A program made the position numbers and the translations under genes. From positions 1-33,780 of the IMG/VR virus record IMGVR_UViG_3300043803_002280: 33,780 nt of DNA. The stretch is one strand, 5' to 3'. A model generated the notes under the pieces. The model worked only from the letters and a program-made list of their open reading frames with translations. It was not told the origin of the DNA and searched no databases. The stretch comes from a virus. Shown piece after piece: positions 13,825-20,402 of this stretch (its first letter is position 1; the number at the start of each line of letters is the position of its first letter).

Positions 13825-13905
13825 TGTGGTCAAGATCACAGCAAATTCCAGGGAATATAATTGACAGTCGTAAAGACAATATGCTACCCTCAAGTCTTTG
13901 CGGGC
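13825..13905 (-). promoter_or_regulatory. cassette copy 4: CRP-type half-perfect site plus CGTAA element
   Basis: TGTGG-N6-TCACA (13825-13840, one mismatch), then TTCCAGGG and GTCGTAA as in other cassettes, ending in GCGGGC. DnaA boxes are absent here. Confidence 0.5.
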
Positions 13906-14051
13906 AATAGAAAACCCCCAGCTATGCTGGGGGTTATGAATATGGCTGCTGATTTCCAACGAAAGAAATAAACCGCTTTACTTAGCGCCTGGCCATAAAG
14001 ACTAAATAGACGCACCATTTCATTTCCTATTAAAACCAGGACCAAAGTCCT
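13905..14051 (-). ncRNA. candidate small RNA (or tiny transcript)
   Basis: On the minus strand an extended -10, TGGTATAAT (14058-14066), overlaps the stop codon of the 14059 gene. About 115 bases further on there is a textbook intrinsic terminator. The interval holds no convincing gene; only a 13-codon frame is present. Small hairpins exist (AGGAC/GTCCT near the 5' end). No RNA family is recognised. It could also be just the 3' untranslated region of the upstream gene. Confidence 0.3.
13913..13935 (-). terminator. strong intrinsic terminator
   Basis: AACCCCCAGC-TAT-GCTGGGGGTT: a perfect ten-pair stem with a three-base loop. On the minus strand it is followed by TTCTATT. It ends the transcript passing through 14059-14424 and the candidate small RNA. 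Confidence 0.85.
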
Positions 14052-14058
14052 AGTCTAA

Positions 14059-14424
14059 TTATACCATAACTAGTCGACTGTATTTGTCTACAAATGCCGC
14101 TAATGATGAACTAAATACAACTGTTTCTAGGTCTTCCTCGTATAGCGTAAATGTTTGGCTTGCCCAATTAATTACAGGCACCTTGTGCTCGTTGTCCCCC
14201 AATTGGTTGACATAGATACCCCACGATAATGTTTGGTTCCAGTCTTCTCCAATTAGATGTGAGATGGCAATGCGTGTTGCATATGATGGGTCCTGCCATC
14301 TTGTTTCTGCAGCCTGCACAGCATTTGCTAGTTTTGCTAGCATGTCGTATCCTGCCCAGTGCCCGTATAAAAATACTGTATCACCCTTTTGGTCTTTAAA
14401 CCCAAAGTTTGCTCTGTCTCCCAT
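14059..14424 (-). CDS. conserved actinophage-type protein of unknown function
   Basis: A 121-residue protein opening MGDRANFGFKD and containing FLYGHWAGYDM, RWQDPSYATRI and GDNEHKVPVINW. From memory, this signature is widespread in actinobacteriophages, always without assigned function. The fold looks alpha/beta. It starts one base after the previous stop. Confidence 0.75.
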   Translation of the reverse strand: MGDRANFGFKDQKGDTVFLYGHWAGYDMLAKLANAVQAAETRWQDPSYATRIAISHLIGEDWNQTLSWGIYVNQLGDNEHKVPVINWASQTFTLYEEDLETVVFSSSLAAFVDKYSRLVMV

Positions 14425-14425
14425 T

Positions 14426-14626
14426 TTATTCCGCCGTTTCTAAAGTAGGTATTGCTGGTTCTATCTTGTCTAATTCTATCACTTCATAGGCTACCTTGTC
14501 TAGGCCTGCCTTATTTTTATTGTAGTGGTGACCGCAAAAAGCTAACTCACCATCTACTAGTTTAACTAGATACATTGCATCTGCTGATCCACATGCATCA
14601 CATGGAATGAACTCTCTGTCTCTCAT
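14426..14626 (-). CDS. DUF7455-like zinc-binding protein
   Basis: A 66-residue protein with CDACG near residue 9 and the ELAFCGHHYNKN motif near 28-38, the pattern of the small actinobacterial DUF7455 family (Cys-x2-Cys, later Cys-x-His-His). Likely one zinc ion; function unknown. Possibly of host origin. It starts in an ATGA overlap. Confidence 0.7.
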   Translation of the reverse strand: MRDREFIPCDACGSADAMYLVKLVDGELAFCGHHYNKNKAGLDKVAYEVIELDKIEPAIPTLETAE

Positions 14627-14769
14627 AGAGCACCGCCTTCAATCATTTCAGAAAGACGGTCAAGAATCCAAGAATCAATATCGTTGATATCAATTTCTGA
14701 TAACTTCTCCATTATTTCTTCACGGGCAAACTTATACCCGTCATCCCATCCATCCTTATACTCTGACAT
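14623..14769 (-). CDS. small helical protein of unknown function
   Basis: A 48-residue protein (MSEYKDGWDDGYKFAREEI onward), acidic and helical. The DGY-x-FAREE wording is, from memory, common among short phage proteins. GGAGAG precedes its start. Confidence 0.65.
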   Translation of the reverse strand: MSEYKDGWDDGYKFAREEIMEKLSEIDINDIDSWILDRLSEMIEGGAL

Positions 14770-14778
14770 AATCTCTCC

Positions 14779-14982
14779 TTAATAACCTGTGGTTTCGTAG
14801 TCTGATACATAAGATTCAGTTAAGTTATACTTATCTCTAAGTCTACTTACTTTCTCAATACTACCAGTTCCAATGTTGAATGTCAATGGAGACATTGCTT
14901 GTGGGTCGAGCCCTGTGATTTGTGCATCCCAATAGGCCCTCTCCATGGAGAGCCTATCAGGAGCGGTGAGTTCAAAATACAT
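14779..14982 (-). CDS. conserved actinophage-type small protein
   Basis: A 67-residue protein (MYFELTAPDRLSMERAYWDAQ onward, ending YETTGY). It contains a FNIGTGSIEKV stretch and overlaps the upstream stop by one base. Function unknown. Confidence 0.7.
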   Translation of the reverse strand: MYFELTAPDRLSMERAYWDAQITGLDPQAMSPLTFNIGTGSIEKVSRLRDKYNLTESYVSDYETTGY

Positions 14983-15599
14983 TAGTCCACCTCTACTGAA
15001 TCGATAGATGATGACATATATGTAATAGGCTCATCATAAGATACTGTGTCAAAGTCTGTTTCGTGAATTGCATTGATAGCAGACTCCTCGTCACGAGCAT
15101 TAACTGTAACTGAATATTGTACTGTTACAGTCAACTCAAATTCATTTGTAAGTTCGAACCCACAGATGCTTGCAATCTCTTCTGCTTGAAACTCAGTCAA
15201 TGAATCATCATCAAGGCCCTCTAGTGTAAAGACCTTCATGTTATCACGTAACTGATTTAGAACGCTTGCAGTATTGTAATCTCGTTGAGTTACACGCTGG
15301 ATGTGCTCTTCCAACTGTGTAATGCGGGCCTTGTTCTCAACTAACTGTGACTCAAGGAATTCTCGTGTCATGTAGTGATTATCTGTTGTTGTTTCCATTT
15401 TATCCTCTTTCGTTGTTGTTGGTGTAATTGTAGCATGCTCCACTGACAATAATGTGGTCTTGCGTCCGCATGGGCATGTGAGCGTTGTCACACCTGAAGG
15501 AAAGCCAAATCCATCAGATGATGTTAGTTCTATTAATGAATCACATTCATCTGGGTCACAGACAAATGTATACTTGCTTGATACTAGTTCGTTGGTCAT
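14982..15599 (-). CDS. zinc-ribbon head fused to coiled-coil/beta protein, with an internal promoter
   Basis: A 205-residue protein. Residues 1-50 carry CDPDEC and CPCG cysteine pairs (zinc ribbon). After a Thr-rich linker comes METTTDNHYM (about residue 67), a coiled coil (LESQLVENKARITQLEEHI) and a beta-rich end (FELTVTVQYSVTVNARDEE). The long start at 15599 follows TATAAT by seven bases, so this form is leaderless. A second early promoter lies in the linker (15427-15448) with a ribosome site (AAAGAGG) before Met67 at 15401, so a shorter form of about 139 residues should also be made. Confidence 0.75.
   Translation of the reverse strand: MTNELVSSKYTFVCDPDECDSLIELTSSDGFGFPSGVTTLTCPCGRKTTLLSVEHATITPTTTKEDKMETTTDNHYMTREFLESQLVENKARITQLEEHIQRVTQRDYNTASVLNQLRDNMKVFTLEGLDDDSLTEFQAEEIASICGFELTNEFELTVTVQYSVTVNARDEESAINAIHETDFDTVSYDEPITYMSSSIDSVEVD
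15427..15448 (-). promoter_or_regulatory. early promoter, TGTCAG type (site d), inside a gene
   Basis: TTGTCA, 11 bases ending in TGC, TACAAT. A perfect CRP-type palindrome is centred 64.5 bases upstream of the inferred start, within coding sequence. Confidence 0.65.
15477..15492. promoter_or_regulatory. perfect CRP/GlxR-type palindrome within coding sequence
   Basis: TGTGAGCGTTGTCACA fits TGTGA-N6-TCACA exactly, although it also encodes protein. It serves promoter d at about -64.5. Confidence 0.55.
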
Positions 15600-15606
15600 G
15601 AAGAGA

Positions 15607-15628
15607 ATTATACAGGATCCGACTGACA
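15607..15628 (-). promoter_or_regulatory. early promoter, TGTCAG type (site e), leaderless
   Basis: TGTCA, 11 bases, TATAAT, then seven bases to the ATG at 15599. The only family member without the CAACGAAAGG leader. A one-mismatch CRP-type site, TGTGA-N6-ACACA (15656-15671), lies about 64 bases upstream. Confidence 0.7.
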
Positions 15629-15640
15629 TTATCAAGGATT

Positions 15641-15697
15641 TCCAGGGGATTTTTATGTGAGTCGTAACACACTTTTTGCCCCCTTAGCTTTGAGGGC
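15641..15697 (-). repeat. cassette copy 5 (degenerate)
   Basis: Contains TCCAGGGG, GTCGTAA and a GCCCCC/GAGGGC hairpin (one wobble or mismatch) in the usual order. DnaA boxes are not recognisable. Confidence 0.45.
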
Positions 15698-15700
15698 GCT

Positions 15701-15777
15701 TGGCGATCCATAACGGACTTGAACCGTCGACCTCTACCGTGACAGGGTAGCGCTCTAACCAACTGAGCTAATGGACC
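15701..15777 (-). tRNA. tRNA-Asp (anticodon GTC), CCA encoded
   Basis: The minus strand folds as a full cloverleaf: acceptor GGTCCAT/ATGGATC with one G-U, D arm AGCTCAGTTGGTTAGAGC, anticodon stem CTACC/GGTAG with loop CTGTCAC (anticodon GTC), and T arm GACGG-TTCAAGT-CCGTT. Discriminator G is followed by an encoded CCA. It starts three bases after a terminator T run, so it is probably made by read-through from the DUF932 gene. Confidence 0.9.
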
Positions 15778-15780
15778 TAG

Positions 15781-15812
15781 AAAAAATTGTGAGCAGTTTT
15801 TATTCATGCTCA
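15781..15812 (-). terminator. terminator between DUF932 gene and tRNA-Asp
   Basis: TGAGCA/TGCTCA stem with an 11-base loop. On the minus strand CAATTTTTT follows. Being leaky would let some polymerase into the tRNA. Confidence 0.6.
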
Positions 15813-15825
15813 GGAATTTATTTAT

Positions 15826-16833
15826 TTAGAACGCAGAAATTAATTTCTTAATTTTATTTTTTTCTGCGGTTAGAATTGGGTCAAACCCTGATGCACCCGC
15901 CATGAGTGTTTCAGAATTTCCACGCCCTGAACGATAGTAATCAAGGCGTTCAGTAAGTGCATTGAATGCACCCCACTTTGTTCCCTTGATATTAGCGTTA
16001 GTTGGTGAGTTGTGATACAACTCGTCAAGCAACACGACTTTGTTTTCCCACTTAGTCAATGCAACTTTAGCAGCATCCTTGTCAGGCTTAGGATAAATTG
16101 TCTGAATTAATTTTGAGAATTCAGCATCAGTGATTGATTGAGAATAAAGAGCCTGAGCCTCTTTCTCGAATTCATCAAAGTACCCAAGAGCAAGCCCAAG
16201 AGTTTCACGAGCAACTTGGATGCGACCTTCAACAGATTGCGTGTGGCGAATCTTGAAAGATTGCTTAGCATTCTTCATTGCAAGGTTAAGAGTGTTTTGG
16301 CATACAACACGAACAGGAGTAACAGCAGCCTGAACGGCAACTGACCCGTCATGAGATGTCCAAACAATTAGATACAACTTAGTTGCATCATTTGCGCCTT
16401 GTGGGTCAAGCACCATTGTGCGAGGAATATCCACTGTACCGAATACAACCTTACCGCTACGAAGTGAGCCAGCAGATTCCCAACGGCAATCAGCATTAGC
16501 ATCATGAATTGCATCAGCGAATGCGAATAGTTCCTCATTCTGCACAGGCTTGTAACGCTTTCCAACAGTTGCAAGAACATCAGTTCCATTGTTGAATGGG
16601 TTGTCACGAATAACTAATTGAGCATTAGATACATCATTCCATGTATCTGAGATATGGTCAGTTAGTGGAGACAGGCGAACATTCCAATTAGAAAGTTTTG
16701 CCTCATCTAACATCATTTGAGTTGTGACATCTTCATCTTGTGTAAAGATGCGATTTGCGAGATTGTGCCAAGCGGGTGCGCCACGCAGAGCGAATGCAAC
16801 TTGACCATTTTCGGTTTCGAGATTATGAGCCAT
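15826..16833 (-). CDS. DUF932 phage/plasmid-type protein
   Basis: A 335-residue protein with DUF932 features: an early WHNLANRI stretch, GKRYKPVQNEELFAFAD, SAGSLRSGKVVFG, TPVRVVCQNTLNLA and a C-terminal GTKWGAFNALTERLDYY. DUF932 proteins are common on phages and plasmids, but their biochemical role is not established. AACGAAAGG precedes the ATG. Highest-quality long gene of the early block; its upstream region has the most complete regulatory cassette, with inverted DnaA boxes. Confidence 0.88.
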   Translation of the reverse strand: MAHNLETENGQVAFALRGAPAWHNLANRIFTQDEDVTTQMMLDEAKLSNWNVRLSPLTDHISDTWNDVSNAQLVIRDNPFNNGTDVLATVGKRYKPVQNEELFAFADAIHDANADCRWESAGSLRSGKVVFGTVDIPRTMVLDPQGANDATKLYLIVWTSHDGSVAVQAAVTPVRVVCQNTLNLAMKNAKQSFKIRHTQSVEGRIQVARETLGLALGYFDEFEKEAQALYSQSITDAEFSKLIQTIYPKPDKDAAKVALTKWENKVVLLDELYHNSPTNANIKGTKWGAFNALTERLDYYRSGRGNSETLMAGASGFDPILTAEKNKIKKLISAF

Positions 16834-16863
16834 TATTTTTTACCTTTCGTTTGATTAGTTGTA

Positions 16864-16885
16864 AGTATAACAGACCCCACTGACA
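16864..16885 (-). promoter_or_regulatory. early promoter, TGTCAG type (site f)
   Basis: TGTCA, 11 bases ending in TGT, TATACT. Perfect CRP-type site centred 74.5 bases upstream of the inferred start. Confidence 0.75.
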
Positions 16886-16923
16886 TTGTCTAGGATTAGT
16901 TACAATATGTCCGAATTGATCCA

Positions 16924-17000
16924 TGTGATTAATCTCACAAAATTCCAGGGTTATCCACAAGTGGTCGTAACCCTGTGGATAACCCCTTAGCTTTGCGGGC
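16924..17000. promoter_or_regulatory. cassette copy 6: CRP-type site plus inverted DnaA boxes
   Basis: TGTGATTAATCTCACA (16924-16939), TTCCAGGG, TTATCCACA (16951-16959), CGTAA, TGTGGATAA (16974-16982) and GCGGGC. The DnaA boxes face each other within a 12-base inverted repeat (GGGTTATCCACA). Confidence 0.75.
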
Positions 17001-17029
17001 CAGCTGCATATGCAACTGGTGCTAGATCT

Positions 17030-17284
17030 TTACAGACCTAACTCTTCCCTAGTCAATTGGTTTTTGCGATTGAAGTTAATAACTTCGGACGGGAGATAAA
17101 GAGCAGTAGTCTTAGTCTTCTTCAATGTATCATAGACATAAGCACGAACATCCCCTAAGAAATTACGTCTATTAGAGAATGCTAACTCAGTTAGATAATC
17201 TTTATCTACACCTTGTTCTGAATAGATTGTTACATCATTTGCTTTGTTTGCATCATAGATTTCTACTCTGAAACGATTTTTCAT
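17030..17284 (-). CDS. conserved-type phage protein of unknown function
   Basis: An 84-residue protein (MKNRFRVEIYDANKAND onward) with a beta-rich start, a TELAFSNRRNF segment and a basic end. AAAGG precedes the ATG. From memory similar proteins occur in uncultured phages; function unknown. Confidence 0.68.
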   Translation of the reverse strand: MKNRFRVEIYDANKANDVTIYSEQGVDKDYLTELAFSNRRNFLGDVRAYVYDTLKKTKTTALYLPSEVINFNRKNQLTREELGL

Positions 17285-17355
17285 TTTGTTGCCTTTGTTA
17301 GTAGTTGTCCCAAAAGGGAGAGCAGTTTGGCGACATACTCAGGTCGTTGGATTAT
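17281..17355 (-). other. in-frame extension after the 17356 stop codon (possible small gene)
   Basis: Directly after the TAA of the upstream gene the same frame continues for 24 sense codons (ATA ATC CAA CGA..., giving RPEYVAKLLSLLGQLL) and ends in an ATGA overlap with the next start. The composition looks coding. There is no ATG, GTG or TTG at its beginning, so it is a read-through tail, a decayed gene or an ATA-initiated peptide. Confidence 0.3.
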
Positions 17356-17778
17356 TTACAGATAACGAGCAACTGCATTGTATGTAGAAGTATTTACTAC
17401 TTCCTCATCTGTCATCTTGAGAATACGAATAGCGTTCTCAATTTCTTGCTTTTGCTCTAGGTATGTGTGGCGACCCATTTGCTCAAAATCACGCTCAGGC
17501 TCTGCTGGTAGTTCTGATTGTGTAACTGTCAAATCAAAGTCAATGTTGAGAGTGTTGTTCCAAGCACGATAGTTAGTACGGAAGTTTTCTGCCTTCTTGA
17601 TGTTAGAAACGGCATAGGCAGTAATTTCCTTCTGCCACTTTTCCATAGCCTTCTTATACTTTGCTTCGTTTGTTTCTTGATTAGCATAGTTAGCATTAAG
17701 TTCTACCAACTTTGCTTCTAGTGCCTTGATTACCTTTGGTGTTGCGATTTTAACGCTGATTGCTTTTCCTCTAGCCAT
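17356..17778 (-). CDS. helical protein of unknown function
   Basis: A 140-residue protein (MARGKAISVKIATPKVIKALEAKL onward), strongly helical with probable coiled-coil segments (20-70 and 105-135) and a TYNAVARYL end. Similar sequences, from memory, occur in related uncultured phages. GAAGG precedes the ATG. Confidence 0.7.
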   Translation of the reverse strand: MARGKAISVKIATPKVIKALEAKLVELNANYANQETNEAKYKKAMEKWQKEITAYAVSNIKKAENFRTNYRAWNNTLNIDFDLTVTQSELPAEPERDFEQMGRHTYLEQKQEIENAIRILKMTDEEVVNTSTYNAVARYL

Positions 17779-17817
17779 TTGTTTCCTTCTTTCGTTGTTG
17801 GTTGGTTTGATTAGATA

Positions 17818-17839
17818 ATTATAGCAGGGGGGTCTGACA
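17818..17839 (-). promoter_or_regulatory. early promoter, TGTCAG type (site g)
   Basis: TGTCA, 11 bases (ACCCCCCTGC after the G), TATAAT. No CRP-type site is recognisable upstream. Confidence 0.7.
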
Positions 17840-17864
17840 TTTCTGCGACCCCCCTCCCATTAGA

Positions 17865-18047
17865 TTAAACGCCTAGTAGTGTTTGAGCGGATACGGAAGT
17901 CCAACGAGTTTCCTTGTTGGGCATTTCCAATAGCACACGCACCGAGCCAGATGTTTGTGGGTGGATTTCTTTAATCACACCTGTTTTCTTTGACTTAAGG
18001 GTAGTGAATAAATCGCCTACCTGATACAACTTGTCGTTGATTGTCAT
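17865..18047 (-). CDS. small beta-rich protein of unknown function
   Basis: A 60-residue protein whose pattern (YQVGDLFTTLKSKKTGVIKEI...RVLLEM...RWTSV) suggests a small SH3-like beta barrel. No family call. Confidence 0.65.
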   Translation of the reverse strand: MTINDKLYQVGDLFTTLKSKKTGVIKEIHPQTSGSVRVLLEMPNKETRWTSVSAQTLLGV

Positions 18048-18077
18048 TTATTGCCTCTTTTCTTTGTTAGGTTGGTA

Positions 18078-18099
18078 ATTATAGCATTGGGGTCTGACA
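18078..18099 (-). promoter_or_regulatory. early promoter, TGTCAG type (site h)
   Basis: TGTCA, 11 bases ending in TGC, TATAAT. A one-mismatch CRP-type site, TGTGA-N6-TCACT (18138-18153), is centred 74.5 bases upstream and overlaps the stop of the preceding gene. Confidence 0.7.
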
Positions 18100-18148
18100 T
18101 TAGTCTAGCCCTATCTCATTATTTGAGAAAGTTATTGTGTGACCTTAG

Positions 18149-18409
18149 TCACTCAGGTAGCCAAGCGTGTAAGTGGTGAGCCTCGATGATCGCCCACACT
18201 GGCGCACATGTCTGCCCCTTGTAAGTAATACCATCAGGCATTTCTATGGTTTCGTCCCACATGTCATCATGAGCAAAGTCTATTGCTTCGATACATACTG
18301 GCACCATAGAAAGTGGGACGGGTGGGTAATGATTACCCTGTAAGTGATAGCCTAGTGCTACTTCCAAATCTAATTCATTAGATAAATCTAACGCTGTATT
18401 GTATCCCAT
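18149..18409 (-). CDS. conserved actinophage-type protein
   Basis: An 86-residue protein (MGYNTALDLSNELDLEVALGY onward) with HYPPVP, acidic patches and a closing HLHAWLPE. Recalled from other phages without function. It begins in a one-base TAATG overlap with the upstream gene. Confidence 0.7.
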   Translation of the reverse strand: MGYNTALDLSNELDLEVALGYHLQGNHYPPVPLSMVPVCIEAIDFAHDDMWDETIEMPDGITYKGQTCAPVWAIIEAHHLHAWLPE

Positions 18410-18612
18410 TATTCTGCCACCTTAAGAATTGCGTAAGAGCCGTTAGCATTTATTTCATCAAGAATTGGTTGTAGTCGGCTACCGACTAAATCTTTTAGCA
18501 TTGACTCTAGCATAAAGATACGAGTATTTTCATCAAGTGCCATAACCTGTTGAGTTACTGGGTGATTGTCTGCAAACTCTGTTACAAACTTTAGATTGTG
18601 TTCTACTATCAT
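18409..18612 (-). CDS. small helical protein of unknown function
   Basis: A 67-residue protein (MIVEHNLKFVTEF onward), helical, without cysteines. CAACGAAAGGC precedes its ATG. Confidence 0.65.
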   Translation of the reverse strand: MIVEHNLKFVTEFADNHPVTQQVMALDENTRIFMLESMLKDLVGSRLQPILDEINANGSYAILKVAE

Positions 18613-18641
18613 TTTTTGCCTTTCGTTGTTGGTATAAGAGT

Positions 18642-18663
18642 ATTGTACACTAGGCCACTGACA
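18642..18663 (-). promoter_or_regulatory. early promoter, TGTCAG type (site i)
   Basis: TTGTCA, 11 bases, TACAAT. Perfect CRP-type site centred 73.5 bases upstream. Confidence 0.75.
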
Positions 18664-18700
18664 AATTGTGCAACACGCCCAAGATTTATCTAATTTATTT

Positions 18701-18777
18701 TGTGATTAATCTCACAAATTCCAGGGGGTTGTGGATAACCCACGTAAGCCTGTGGATAACCCCGCAGTATTGCGGGC
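18701..18777. promoter_or_regulatory. cassette copy 7: CRP-type site plus tandem DnaA boxes
   Basis: TGTGATTAATCTCACA (18701-18716, identical to the site at 16924), TTCCAGGGG, TGTGGATAA at 18730 and again at 18751 (21 bases apart, same direction), and a CCCGCA-GTAT-TGCGGG hairpin that may end the upstream transcript. Confidence 0.75.
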
Positions 18778-18792
18778 CTGCATAGCTATGCA

Positions 18793-18924
18793 TCACTCTG
18801 CATATTTATTTTTATGTTTGATCTTTCGAAAATATTTTTTCTTATTGCGAACAGGTTGCGCCGCATTACTGCGACGCAATTCCTGAATTCGCTTTACTTT
18901 ATCTCGTAGTGAGTTTTGGGACAT
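18793..18924 (-). CDS. small highly basic protein
   Basis: A 43-residue protein (MSQNSLRDKVKRIQELRRS onward) with about 15 Lys/Arg, probably nucleic-acid binding. It overlaps the upstream gene by 26 bases, unusually long here, which lowers confidence. A perfect palindrome, TGCATAGCTATGCA, lies just past its stop (18779-18792). Confidence 0.55.
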   Translation of the reverse strand: MSQNSLRDKVKRIQELRRSNAAQPVRNKKKYFRKIKHKNKYAE

Positions 18925-19090
18925 GATACCCACTCGCTTCATGAAATCTATTTACATCAAATCGGTCATTATCTTTTGCGAACATCTCCGCAAAGTCATT
19001 AACCATTTTAGAAAATAGTGCTGGGTGTGCTTTATCGCTTGCGAACTTTAGAATTTCCGCAACCGCGACATAATCTTTTCGTGTCATCAT
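18899..19090 (-). CDS. conserved-type small phage protein
   Basis: A 63-residue protein (MMTRKDYVAVAEILKF onward) with FAEMFAKDN and a FHEASGYHVPK end. From memory this is a common short actinophage protein of unknown function. Its start overlaps the upstream stop. Confidence 0.68.
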   Translation of the reverse strand: MMTRKDYVAVAEILKFASDKAHPALFSKMVNDFAEMFAKDNDRFDVNRFHEASGYHVPKLTTR

Positions 19091-19290
19091 TTAACTGATA
19101 CCATTCCATTTCTGTAAAATACTTTGGTGTACATTTTGCCAGTTGGCGTCATTATGTTTACTGTTGAGAATTCGTTAGCCATACCCCAATCGGTAAAGCG
19201 AAAGAAACTTTCCCAAGCACCGAATTCCTTTTCGTATTCAGCCGTCCAGTGTGGTGCATTGCCGTCATAGGCGCAAGTTAATTTATACAT
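19087..19290 (-). CDS. small protein of unknown function
   Basis: A 67-residue protein (MYKLTCAYDGNAPHW onward), beta-rich with many aromatics. It makes a TAATG junction with the zinc-finger gene upstream. Confidence 0.65.
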   Translation of the reverse strand: MYKLTCAYDGNAPHWTAEYEKEFGAWESFFRFTDWGMANEFSTVNIMTPTGKMYTKVFYRNGMVSVK

Positions 19291-19433
19291 TAGTCATTTT
19301 CTCCGTTCCAAAATAGTGAGCCGTCATCTACGCAATCGCAAGGTTCGCAATCGAAATCATTATCATCACCAAAAAAGATTACTCCGTGCCCGTGGCAATC
19401 TTGGCAATCTATTGCTAATACTGAGTTAATCAT
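19290..19433 (-). CDS. small Cys-rich zinc-binding protein
   Basis: A 47-residue protein with CQDCHGHG and CEPCDC motifs, a four- to five-Cys site recalling one repeat of a DnaJ zinc finger. The rest is acidic. Junctions at both ends are one-base overlaps. Confidence 0.6.
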   Translation of the reverse strand: MINSVLAIDCQDCHGHGVIFFGDDNDFDCEPCDCVDDGSLFWNGEND

Positions 19434-19597
19434 TAGTGTTGTTCCTCGCAATCTTTGTCATAGTCAAATCCGCAAAAGTAGCAACCCATAAATTCTAGGT
19501 GTTCGATACAGTAATACTTAAATTGACTTTCATCACAACAAAAATGTTGTTCGTCTGCGATTTCATAGAAATCGGTTTTGTCGATTATGTTTAACAT
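19433..19597 (-). CDS. small Cys-rich protein
   Basis: A 54-residue protein with CC, C-x-EH, and CYFC motifs (six Cys, several His), likely binding one or two metal ions. First gene of the operon from promoter j. Function unknown. Confidence 0.6.
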   Translation of the reverse strand: MLNIIDKTDFYEIADEQHFCCDESQFKYYCIEHLEFMGCYFCGFDYDKDCEEQH

Positions 19598-19625
19598 AGT
19601 TTTCCTTTCGTTTGTTTATTTAGTT

Positions 19626-19647
19626 ATTGTATCAGGTAGCACTGACA
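19626..19647 (-). promoter_or_regulatory. early promoter, TGTCAG type (site j)
   Basis: TTGTCA, 11 bases ending in TGA, TACAAT. The upstream gene ends only three bases away, so no cassette or CRP-type site fits. Confidence 0.7.
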
Positions 19648-19649
19648 AA

Positions 19650-19862
19650 TTAGTCAGATGTCTTGACCGCTAAATAGCGGTATGTGTCCTTAAGATTTAA
19701 CGGGGCTGAATAATAAGGTCGAACCTGAACCTTGTATGTATCACAATTTGCATACCATACATCATTATTTTTTTCCGCTGAGATAATTTCACCCTTTAAT
19801 GATTTTGAGTGATAGGTCTTTCCTACAAGTAGGCTTTCGATAGAATAAACATTTGCTGACAT
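19650..19862 (-). CDS. small beta-rich protein of unknown function
   Basis: A 70-residue protein (MSANVYSIESLLVGKTYHS onward), predicted mostly beta. GAAAGGCGG precedes the ATG. Not recognised. Confidence 0.65.
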   Translation of the reverse strand: MSANVYSIESLLVGKTYHSKSLKGEIISAEKNNDVWYANCDTYKVQVRPYYSAPLNLKDTYRYLAVKTSD

Positions 19863-19893
19863 TTGAGTCCGCCTTTCGTTGTTGATAGTAGCA

Positions 19894-19915
19894 ATTATAG
19901 CCTATCGCACTGACA
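19894..19915 (-). promoter_or_regulatory. early promoter, TGTCAG type (site k)
   Basis: TGTCA, 11 bases, TATAAT. Perfect CRP-type site centred 84.5 bases upstream. Confidence 0.75.
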
Positions 19916-19963
19916 TTTTCACATTACTGACGAGTAATTCCACATTTTGAGACGCTCAAGCCG

Positions 19964-20059
19964 TGTGATAAAAATCACAAAATCTCGGGCGTGTCGCAAA
20001 TTCCAGGGGTTGTGGATAACCCCCGTAACCCTGTGGATAACCCCGCTCTTTTGCGGGCG
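19964..20059. promoter_or_regulatory. cassette copy 8: CRP-type site plus tandem DnaA boxes
   Basis: TGTGATAAAAATCACA (19964-19979), TTCCAGGGG, TGTGGATAA at 20011 and 20032 (21 bases apart), and a CCCGC/GCGGG hairpin. About 35 bases before the palindrome are shared with copy 9 (GAGACGCTCA and flanks). Confidence 0.75.
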
Positions 20060-20091
20060 CATCAACTTTTGTCAAGTCGACACGCCTTTAC

Positions 20092-20190
20092 TTATTCGAA
20101 ATCCTTAAAAATTTCTTCAAGCTTTAGAATTTGCTCATCTGTTAAATGATCAATTTGAATTGCTTTTTCAAATCCAAAAAAATCTGTCAT
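20092..20190 (-). CDS. tiny helical protein
   Basis: A 32-residue peptide (MTDFFGFEKAIQIDHL onward), an acidic amphipathic helix. It starts in an ATGA overlap, which is the main support for translation. Confidence 0.5.
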   Translation of the reverse strand: MTDFFGFEKAIQIDHLTDEQILKLEEIFKDFE

Positions 20191-20402
20191 TCGCTCATCA
20201 ACCTTTCTAAATCGTCTGCGTTATCTTTCATGTAATTATCTTGAAAATCTAAAAGTGCCTCATTGTATGCAATAGGGTCGCAATCTTTTAGAATTTGGGA
20301 GGGATAAAAAACAGCGTTACCCATTTCATAAACGGGATAACAATCATCAAGCATTTCATCAAATAATTGTTTAATCGCAAAAGTAATTTCGAAATCTAGC
20401 AT
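20187..20402 (-). CDS. small acidic protein of unknown function
   Basis: A 71-residue, acidic, helical protein with two cysteines (DDCYPVY, KDCDP). It overlaps both neighbours by one to four bases. Confidence 0.62.
   Translation of the reverse strand: MLDFEITFAIKQLFDEMLDDCYPVYEMGNAVFYPSQILKDCDPIAYNEALLDFQDNYMKDNADDLERLMSE

Noticed and set aside
13759-13959. Minus-strand frame over the region upstream of the YubB-like gene
   Set aside because: It spans an early promoter, a CRP-type site and a terminator, with no ribosome site.
15701-15777. tRNA-Asp as a phage attachment site
   Set aside because: No integrase or excisionase is present and the tRNA is complete with CCA, so a functional phage tRNA is simpler.
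15556-15807. Minus-strand frame across the tRNA-Asp
   Set aside because: It is the translation of tRNA sequence and flanking regulatory DNA; the cloverleaf is complete and explains the conservation.
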